5,539 bases of DNA from Cyanobacteria bacterium UBA11370 (GTDB lineage Bacteria > Cyanobacteriota > Cyanobacteriia > Cyanobacteriales > Coleofasciculaceae). Where the stretch lies: positions 1,105 through 6,643 of the forward strand of contig DNGI01000039.1 in NCBI GenBank assembly GCA_003486645.1, given 5' to 3'. The notes beneath the pieces are model-generated. The model saw only the letters and a list, made by a program, of their open reading frames with translations, had not been told where the DNA came from and did not search any database. The translations under genes were made by a program, and so were the position numbers. Numbering within the stretch: the first letter of the stretch is position 1; the number at the start of each line of letters is the position of its first letter. Below, one piece after another: positions 1 to 4,229 of this stretch.

Positions 1-49
1 TCTCCCCTTCTCCCTCTCTCCCCCTCTCCCTCTCCCCCCTTCTCCCCCC
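1..49. repeat. Short-period pyrimidine repeat (TCTCCC-like), inside the CBS-protein frame
   Basis: Every base from 1 to 49 is C or T, made of degenerate 6-8 bp units of the type TCTCCCC. On the minus strand this is a GGGAGA-type tract that keeps the CBS-protein frame open. Such short tandem repeats are frequent in filamentous cyanobacterial genomes. The left limit lies outside the window. Confidence 0.85.
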
Positions 50-374
50 GGAGATAGGTCAAAAATTGGCTAACCGTCAACGAGGCTGGTAAGATTGGCA
101 GGGGTTCAATGACGGAGGGATTGAGCTGAGATAGAGGTTCGGAGATGTTGCTGGTTGCCCCATTGAGAGGCTGTTCCGCTGAGGTAGCTAATGAGATCAA
201 CTGTGGGATGATCTGTCGTAGATTCACAACTCCTAGGGGACATTGCTCTTCGTTCACTACAACAATTGCCTCTGACCCTGAAGAGCGGAAAATCTCCAGT
301 ACACTAGCAAGACTGACTGTTTGCAAACAAACAGGAACAGTCTCGGCACATTCTTTTAAACTGGGAGTTGACAT
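1..374 (-). CDS. CBS-domain protein, N-terminal fragment (runs off the window)
   Basis: An open minus-strand frame begins at the ATG at 374-372 and stays open to base 1, giving 124 residues and no stop. Residues about 8-60 look like a CBS motif: an amphipathic helix (SLASVLEIFRSSG), a hydrophobic strand (EAIVVVNEEQ) and then PLGVVNLRQIIP. A second CBS motif seems to begin near residues 88-110 (VIEPLPILPASLTVSQFL). CBS pairs usually bind adenosine nucleotides and regulate an attached domain. In cyanobacteria they often sit at the N-terminus of histidine kinases or diguanylate cyclases, but no effector domain is visible here. No ATG, GTG or TTG occurs upstream in frame before the TGA near 527, so this start is the only standard one; it lacks a clear Shine-Dalgarno. 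Residues 111-124 (EKGGEGEGERGRRG) are encoded by a purine repeat. It is divergent from kaiA. The CBS assignment is moderately secure; the full function is unknown. Confidence 0.7.
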   Translation of the reverse strand, partial: MSTPSLKECAETVPVCLQTVSLASVLEIFRSSGSEAIVVVNEEQCPLGVVNLRQIIPQLISLATSAEQPLNGATSNISEPLSQLNPSVIEPLPILPASLTVSQFLTYLRGEKGGEGEGERGRRG

Positions 375-651
375 GAAGGCGAACCAATCTAGCGGAAACA
401 CAGAGAGTGGTTGCTGCAACCAGCAACGGAGCAAACGCAGGGCGAGAATTTAAGGGTAAGGGATGAGTATAGCCCACAAGAGGCAGGGCATGACCTTAAA
501 ACTAACTCATTCTCATCCGAAGTCTCTCATCCTTTAGGAGTCAAGTTGAACTGAAAAGGGACAGCCTTAACGCCAGCAATACTTCTGACGCTTAAACGCA
601 AATACAGCTCCAGCTCAATTATTGCTCTTGATTGGGGGTCTAGAGGGTAAA

Positions 652-672
652 GTAATTACAATTACTTACAAT
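652..672 (+). promoter_or_regulatory. Candidate HLR1 (RpaB) direct repeat overlapping a GTA-N8-TAC (NtcA-type) site
   Basis: Two octamers, ATTACAAT (655-662) and CTTACAAT (665-672), are separated by 2 bp, so the TTACAAT cores repeat every 10 bp. The HLR1 motif bound by the OmpR-family regulator RpaB is two (G/T)TTACA(T/A)(T/A) octamers with a 2-bp spacer. Both copies match except at their first base. The same bases contain GTA-N8-TAC (652-665), the NtcA consensus, and a TAN3T sequence (TAATGT, 690-695) lies 24 bp downstream. Both motif matches are seen; occupancy is inferred. The site is about 220 bp upstream of the kaiA start, so it would act through a promoter with a long leader. Confidence 0.45.
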
Positions 673-682
673 TCTCAGATTG

Positions 683-711
683 TTTAACTTAATGTTAAGT
701 AACTTTATAAA
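683..711 (+). promoter_or_regulatory. kaiA: Possible kaiA promoter
   Basis: TATAAA (706-711) is a good -10 match. A weak -35 (TTTAAC, 683-688) lies 17 bp upstream. The HLR1-like repeat sits just upstream of the -35, at a position compatible with an activator. The transcript would carry a leader of roughly 170 nt before kaiA. This is motif matching only, and other -10 candidates exist nearby, for example TAGAAT at 721-726. Confidence 0.3.
687..700. repeat. Inverted repeat ACTTAA-TG-TTAAGT
   Basis: This is a perfect 6-bp inverted repeat with a 2-bp centre, lying between the proposed -35 and -10 boxes of the possible kaiA promoter. Such a position would suit a dimeric repressor. It partly resembles one half of a cyanobacterial Pho box (TTTAACTT) but lacks the tandem CTTAACCT copies. 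No specific regulator can be named. Confidence 0.4.
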
Positions 712-890
712 GATTATTGTTAGAATCTTGGACAGTGGAGTCTTTTATACCCTTTTCCTCTTGCACCACTACCGATCTCATGCTTAAGGCTAGATCCCTC
801 ATGGGTAGTTACTAGTCCGAGGAGGGAGAGAGGAAATTCGGATGACTCTCTAAATCGTCTGGTTGTTTTTTTGAGTTAACGCGTATTGTC

Positions 891-1832
891 TTGCATCCTC
901 AACTGTCTATTTGCACGTTGCTGTGTTCTGAGTCCTTGGCTGAGTCATTAAGCCAGGTGATGAGTGGCGATCGCTATACTTTGTACATCACTCATTCAGA
1001 ATCTGAATTCTTAGATTGGGTTGACCGACAAAAGCAGCACATTGATTGTTTAGTCTTGGAGGATGACTATTCCTTACTACCCGTGATCAATCGCTTGTAT
1101 GAGCAAGGAACACTATTCCCTATTGTAATTTTAACTCACGAATCACAATCCCTTAATTATAGCGTTATCACAAATAACCAGCACGACCCAACTGAGACGA
1201 CCCTGACTGCACCAAAACCAGAGGGAGAGTATTGCTTACCCGGAGAAGCGAATCATTTGTTTCACGCCGCTGAAGTCCGACTCAATACAATCCAATTAGC
1301 TGAAATTGGGGGGTTTATCGACCAGGCGATCACTCGGTTTCTCTCCCTTTCTCCAACCTGGAACTTCTCCGACTCCCCTGCGACTGTTCATCAGCAAACG
1401 GAGTTAACCAATCAGAGTTTCTTGATGGAGCAGCAACGCAGACTATCTGAAAAACTCAAGGAGCGACTGGGATACCTAGGTGTGTATTATAAGCGAAACC
1501 CCCAGCTTTTTTTTCGCTATCTTTCTGAAAGGGAACGGCAACAACTTCTCGAAAAATTAAAATCAGATTATCGTGAGATTGTTTTAAAGTACTTTTCTCA
1601 AGATAATCGCCTAAATCAAGAAATAGATACGTTTGTGCATCAAGTGTTTTTTGCCGATATTTCCTTATCTAAGATCGTAGAAATTCATATGGATCTAATG
1701 GATGATTTTTCCAAGCAGTTAAAACTAGAAGGTCGCAGTGAGGAAATGCTACTTGACTATCGCCTGACCCTGATCGATGTTATTGCTCACCTCGGTGAAA
1801 TGTATCGTCGCTCCATACCGAGAGAGTTATAA
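891..1832 (+). CDS. kaiA: Circadian clock protein KaiA (long form)
   Basis: KaiA binds the C-terminal tail (A-loop) of KaiC in the cytoplasm as a dimer and stimulates its autophosphorylation. The 313-residue product has the two-domain layout of Synechococcus elongatus KaiA (284 aa). An N-terminal pseudo-receiver domain (about 1-135) is followed by a linker and a C-terminal helical dimerisation/KaiC-binding domain (about 180-313). Highly conserved KaiA blocks are ERLGYLGVYYKR (191-202), VEIHMDLMDDF (263-273), LLDYRLTLIDVIAHL (287-301) and the terminal EMYRRSIPRE. The extra length is mostly a polar insert near residues 92-115. The start is TTG: no ATG, GTG or other TTG occurs in frame between the stop at 843-845 and 891, and residues 3-9 align with the usual KaiA N-terminus. 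No Shine-Dalgarno is visible. kaiB follows after 148 bp. The identity is secure; the exact start is likely. Confidence 0.96.
   Translation: MHPQLSICTLLCSESLAESLSQVMSGDRYTLYITHSESEFLDWVDRQKQHIDCLVLEDDYSLLPVINRLYEQGTLFPIVILTHESQSLNYSVITNNQHDPTETTLTAPKPEGEYCLPGEANHLFHAAEVRLNTIQLAEIGGFIDQAITRFLSLSPTWNFSDSPATVHQQTELTNQSFLMEQQRRLSEKLKERLGYLGVYYKRNPQLFFRYLSERERQQLLEKLKSDYREIVLKYFSQDNRLNQEIDTFVHQVFFADISLSKIVEIHMDLMDDFSKQLKLEGRSEEMLLDYRLTLIDVIAHLGEMYRRSIPREL
967..974. repeat. HIP1 octamer GCGATCGC (in kaiA)
   Basis: One of four exact HIP1 palindromes in the window. HIP1 is strongly over-represented in many cyanobacterial genomes and supports the assignment of the host. Confidence 0.9.
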
Positions 1833-1843
1833 TTCATTCTATA

Positions 1844-1872
1844 GTGTCAGACCAGGCATTAGCTATTATAGT
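1844..1872 (+). promoter_or_regulatory. kaiB: Possible kaiB(C) promoter
   Basis: GTGTCA (1844-1849, 4/6 to TTGACA) and TATAGT (1867-1872, 5/6 to TATAAT) are separated by 17 bp and lie directly after the kaiA stop codon. In S. elongatus kaiBC has its own rhythmic promoter separate from kaiA, so a promoter in this 148-bp gap is expected. The predicted leader would be about 100 nt. This is motif matching only. Confidence 0.4.
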
Positions 1873-1914
1873 TTAGCGATAAGCTGTTAGTAGGTTCTCA
1901 ATTGTACTTAGTCT

Positions 1915-1921
1915 AGGAGGT
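1915..1921 (+). promoter_or_regulatory. Strong Shine-Dalgarno AGGAGGT far from the kaiB start
   Basis: AGGAGGT is a 7-base perfect complement to the 16S rRNA 3' end, but it lies 59 nt before the kaiB ATG, too far to serve it. It is correctly spaced (5 nt) for the TTG at 1927. None of the three kai start codons has a Shine-Dalgarno this good. Confidence 0.5.
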
Positions 1922-1926
1922 CATTT

Positions 1927-1977
1927 TTGGTTGCTAGGGTTCAATTGCTCATGTTCTTGCTTATTGTTAATGGCTAA
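1927..1977 (+). CDS. Putative leader peptide upstream of kaiB
   Basis: Starting from TTG 5 nt after the AGGAGGT, a 16-codon frame encodes LVARVQLLMFLLIVNG (first residue Met if initiated), ending in TAA at 1975-1977. An internal ATG occurs at 1951. The stop is 3 nt upstream of, and in the same frame as, the kaiB ATG. kaiB has no Shine-Dalgarno of its own. The arrangement fits termination-reinitiation coupling, with ribosomes loaded at the leader and restarting at kaiB. The peptide is hydrophobic, but its sequence may not matter. The SD and frame are seen; translation is inferred. The chief alternative is that the SD match is accidental and kaiB uses SD-independent initiation, which is common in cyanobacteria. 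Confidence 0.35.
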   Translation: MVARVQLLMFLLIVNG

Positions 1978-1980
1978 CCT

Positions 1981-2295
1981 ATGAGTCCTCTCAAGAAAAC
2001 TTATATTCTAAAGCTTTATGTCGCTGGGAATACTCCCCACTCTATTACCGCTTTGAAAACACTCAAAACTATTCTAGAACAAGAATTTCAAGGAGTTTAC
2101 GCACTTAAAGTGATCGATGTCCTCAAAAGTCCCCAGCTTGCTGAAGAAGATAAAATTTTGGCAACCCCAACCCTAGCAAAAGTCTTACCGCCTCCTGTTC
2201 GCAAAATTATTGGGGATCTATCTGATCGAGAAAAAGTTCTAATTGGACTGGATCTTCTCTATGAAGAAATTCGGGAGGGGGAATTAGATTTATAA
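1981..2295 (+). CDS. kaiB: Circadian clock protein KaiB
   Basis: KaiB is the 104-residue thioredoxin-like, fold-switching clock protein. It binds the CI ring of phosphorylated KaiC, traps KaiA, and competes with the kinase SasA (then engages CikA) in output signalling. The sequence is nearly the family consensus: [14 protein letters not shown] (6-19), [24 protein letters not shown] (24-47), [30 protein letters not shown] (51-80) and [13 protein letters not shown] (82-94). The fold-switch residues known from Thermosynechococcus KaiB correspond to Gly89 and Asp91 here, and the proline-rich ATPT...LPPPV segment is intact. The acidic C-terminal tail (EGELDL) is typical. The ATG at 1981 gives the usual start (MSPLKKTY); the in-frame TAA at 1975 rules out any longer form. 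There is no Shine-Dalgarno next to this ATG. kaiC lies 186 bp downstream and is probably co-transcribed. Confidence 0.98.
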   Translation: MSPLKKTYILKLYVAGNTPHSITALKTLKTILEQEFQGVYALKVIDVLKSPQLAEEDKILATPTLAKVLPPPVRKIIGDLSDREKVLIGLDLLYEEIREGELDL

Positions 2296-2313
2296 GTTAC
2301 AGCAGATTGTAAC
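2296..2313. repeat. Inverted repeat GTTACA-N6-TGTAAC directly after the kaiB stop
   Basis: A perfect 6-bp inverted repeat with a 6-base centre starts at the first base after the kaiB stop codon. As RNA it could form a short hairpin, but no U tract follows, so it is a poor terminator. As DNA each arm matches the HLR1 half-site core (G/T)TTACA, but in inverted rather than direct orientation. The repeat is seen; any role is unknown. Confidence 0.45.
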
Positions 2314-2398
2314 AGGATGAGGTAAAAAACTGAGGAAAGAAAGCTAGCGATAAAGCCTGTTTACTCCTGAGTCGGTGAATTCTCAATTCTGCTGTAAT

Positions 2399-2426
2399 TT
2401 GCCAAAATTGTGGCATAATGTAGTAT
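2399..2426 (+). promoter_or_regulatory. kaiC: Possible internal kaiC promoter with an overlapping imperfect palindrome
   Basis: TTGCCA (2399-2404, 5/6 to TTGACA) and TAGTAT (2421-2426, 4/6 to TATAAT) are 16 bp apart, in the kaiB-kaiC spacer and about 55 bp before the kaiC ATG. Overlapping it, TGCCAAAATTGTGGCA (2400-2415) is a 16-bp palindrome with one mismatched pair, a plausible operator. kaiB and kaiC are usually co-transcribed, so this would be an additional kaiC start. Motif evidence only. Confidence 0.3.
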
Positions 2427-2481
2427 TTATTGCTAAATTGATTTCTTGTTTTAGGCAGATCTTTTTTTCAAAATCGACGAT

Positions 2482-4041
2482 ATGAGTAAACTTAACCCAA
2501 CTGAGCCAAAGCAAGAAGACTTTGCAGCAGTAGGAGTCCAGAAGATCCGAACCATGATAGAAGGGTTCGACGATATCAGTCATGGGGGTCTACCCATTGG
2601 CAGAACAACCCTCGTGAGTGGAACATCGGGTACGGGTAAGACCTTGTTTGCCGTTCAGTTTCTCTACAATGGAATTGCGTATTTTGATGAACCCGGAGTA
2701 TTTGTTACCTTTGAAGAATCTCCCACGGATATTATTAAAAATTCTTACAGTTTAGGATGGAATTTACAAAAATTAATTAATGACGGTAAACTATTTATTC
2801 TAGATGCTTCCCCCGACCCCGAAGGACAGGAAGTGGTTGGAAATTTTGACCTTTCTGCCCTAATTGAACGTATTCAATACGCAATTCGTAAATATAAAGC
2901 CAAGCGAGTTTCTGTTGATTCAATCACTGCCATATTTCAACAATACGATGCCGCTTCAGTCGTGCGGCGAGAGATTTTTCGGTTAGTGGCACGCCTCAAA
3001 CAAATTGGTGTAACTACAATAATGACCACCGAACGAATTGAAGAGTATGGACCAGTTGCACGATTTGGGGTAGAAGAATTTGTGTCGGATAATGTGGTGA
3101 TTGTGCGGAACGTCCTGGAAGGAGAACGCCGACGGCGCACCATAGAAATTCTTAAACTGCGGGGTACTACTCACATGAAAGGAGAATACCCGTTTACAAT
3201 TACTAACCAGGGATTTAATATCTTTCCATTAGGAGCGATGCAATTGACCCAACGTTCTTCAAATGCTCGTGTTTCATCGGGGATTAAAACTCTCGATCAA
3301 ATGTGCGGTGGTGGGTTTTTCAAAGATTCAATTATCCTGGCAACAGGTGCAACAGGTACAGGCAAAACGTTGTTAGTAAGTAAGTTTATTCAAAACGCTT
3401 GTTTGCATGGTGAACGTGCCATTCTTTTTGCTTACGAAGAATCGAGGGCGCAGCTTACTCGTAATGGGTTGTCTTGGGGAATTGATTTTGAAGAAATGGA
3501 ACAAAATGGATTATTAAAAATTCTTTGTTCTTATCCTGAATCGGCGGGATTAGAAGACCACCTCCAAAGCATTCAATCACAAATTCAGGAATTTAAGCCC
3601 TCTCGGATTGCAATTGATTCACTTTCAGCAATGGCGCGAGGAGTCACCAATAATGCCTTCCGGCAATTTGTCATTGGCGTTACTGGCTATGCTAAACAAG
3701 AAGAAATTACGGGATTTTTTACTAATACAACTGACCAATTTATGGGTTCCCATTCAATAACCGATTCCCATATTTCTACCATTACAGACACAATTTTGAT
3801 GCTGCAATATGTAGAAATTCGAGGTCAAATGTCGCGGGCAATTAATGTATTTAAAATGCGGGGGTCTTGGCACGATACAGGTATCCGAGAATACACGATT
3901 AATGAAGAGGGTGCAGAAATTAAGGATTCCTTCCGCAATTATGAACGCCTCATCAGTGGTTCTCCCAGTCGCGTTACCGTTAATGAAAAAGACGAACTCT
4001 CTAGGATTGTTCAGGGAGTTCGGGATAAGTCTACTGAGTAG
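2482..4041 (+). CDS. kaiC: Circadian clock protein KaiC (RecA-like ATPase, autokinase and autophosphatase)
   Basis: KaiC forms the hexameric double-ring core of the clock; its slow ATPase and rhythmic phosphorylation set the period. The product is 519 residues, the same length as the S. elongatus protein and numbered +1 relative to it. The CI domain has a Walker A motif GTSGTGKT (47-54) and catalytic Glu78/Glu79. The CII domain has ATGATGTGKT (287-296) and Glu319/Glu320. The phosphorylation sites are Ser432 and Thr433 (in DSHISTITD), with Thr427 as the neighbouring site. The A-loop, pulled out by KaiA, is about residues 489-498 (RLISGSPSRV), followed by the C-terminal tail. The ATG at 2482 gives a short variable N-terminus before KIRTMIEGFDDISHGGLPIG, as expected. 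No Shine-Dalgarno is visible; the leader is T-rich. No missing residue or frameshift was found. The gene ends just before a tandem repeat array. Confidence 0.99.
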   Translation: MSKLNPTEPKQEDFAAVGVQKIRTMIEGFDDISHGGLPIGRTTLVSGTSGTGKTLFAVQFLYNGIAYFDEPGVFVTFEESPTDIIKNSYSLGWNLQKLINDGKLFILDASPDPEGQEVVGNFDLSALIERIQYAIRKYKAKRVSVDSITAIFQQYDAASVVRREIFRLVARLKQIGVTTIMTTERIEEYGPVARFGVEEFVSDNVVIVRNVLEGERRRRTIEILKLRGTTHMKGEYPFTITNQGFNIFPLGAMQLTQRSSNARVSSGIKTLDQMCGGGFFKDSIILATGATGTGKTLLVSKFIQNACLHGERAILFAYEESRAQLTRNGLSWGIDFEEMEQNGLLKILCSYPESAGLEDHLQSIQSQIQEFKPSRIAIDSLSAMARGVTNNAFRQFVIGVTGYAKQEEITGFFTNTTDQFMGSHSITDSHISTITDTILMLQYVEIRGQMSRAINVFKMRGSWHDTGIREYTINEEGAEIKDSFRNYERLISGSPSRVTVNEKDELSRIVQGVRDKSTE

Positions 4042-4044
4042 GTG

Positions 4045-4107
4045 TTGGTTATTGGTTGTTGGTTGTTGGTTGTTGGTTGTTGGTTGTTGGTTGTTGGTTG
4101 TTGGTTG
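4045..4107 (+). repeat. Heptamer tandem array (TTGGTTG)9
   Basis: Nine consecutive 7-bp units begin 3 bp after the kaiC stop codon. The first is TTGGTTA and the next eight are exact TTGGTTG copies. This is a typical cyanobacterial heptanucleotide tandem repeat, and its copy number probably varies between strains. It would form the 3' untranslated end of kaiC mRNA unless termination is earlier. There are no spacers, so it is not a CRISPR array. Confidence 0.95.
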
Positions 4108-4173
4108 TTATAGCAGTAGGCATTGAGGTTAGGACATCGCTTAAATTAACTAACCAAGCTTTCAAAATAACAA
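4108..4173. other. Unique spacer in the convergent kaiC / lyase junction
   Basis: This 66-bp AT-rich stretch separates the two opposed repeat arrays. It contains no GC-rich hairpin with a T tract, so no conventional terminator is visible for kaiC or for the opposing gene. The flanking G/T-rich and A/C-rich arrays are partly complementary and could themselves fold. Confidence 0.5.
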
Positions 4174-4229
4174 ACAACAAACCACTAACAACAAACCACT
4201 AACAACAAGCAACAAACAACAAACCACTA
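4174..4229 (-). repeat. 14-bp tandem array (ACAACAAACCACTA)4, opposite strand sense
   Basis: Four adjacent 14-bp units occur: copies at 4174-4187, 4188-4201 and 4216-4229 are identical, and the one at 4202-4215 (ACAACAAGCAACAA) is a variant. Read on the minus strand the unit is G/T-rich (TAGTGGTTTGTTGT), so it is related to the TTGGTTG array but in the reverse orientation. The last unit overlaps the stop codon of the minus-strand lyase gene. Confidence 0.92.

Larger units (their letters stand above)
375..890. other. Divergent intergenic region between the CBS-protein gene and kaiA
   Basis: This 516-bp stretch contains no convincing long gene on either strand. It must hold the promoters of two divergent genes. 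The section around 650-730 is clearly AT-rich and contains the direct and inverted repeats listed separately. A minus-strand TATACT (471-466) could be a -10 box for the CBS-protein gene, but I see no good -35 box. No tRNA or rho-independent terminator was recognised. Confidence 0.6.

Noticed and set aside
145..453. A 102-codon + strand frame across the left end
   Set aside because: It runs antisense to the CBS-domain frame, its product has no recognisable fold and is rich in Cys, Arg and Ser as expected of an antisense shadow; the minus-strand frame shows real domain character.
687..707. Pho box upstream of kaiA
   Set aside because: Only one TTTAACTT-like half-site is present; the tandem CTTAACCT repeats required by the consensus are missing.
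780..815. An 11-codon ATG frame in the kaiA leader
   Set aside because: No ribosome binding sequence precedes it, and frames this short are common by chance.
2383..2583. Minus-strand frame over the kaiC start
   Set aside because: It is antisense to the kaiC leader and first codons, with no homology character.
3845..4126. A 93-codon frame overlapping the kaiC 3' end and running into the heptamer array
   Set aside because: It overlaps well-conserved kaiC coding sequence, and its tail (repeated LLVVGCW) is only the translated repeat.
4045..4229. CRISPR array
   Set aside because: The units are 7 and 14 bp and directly adjacent, with no unique spacers and no cas genes.
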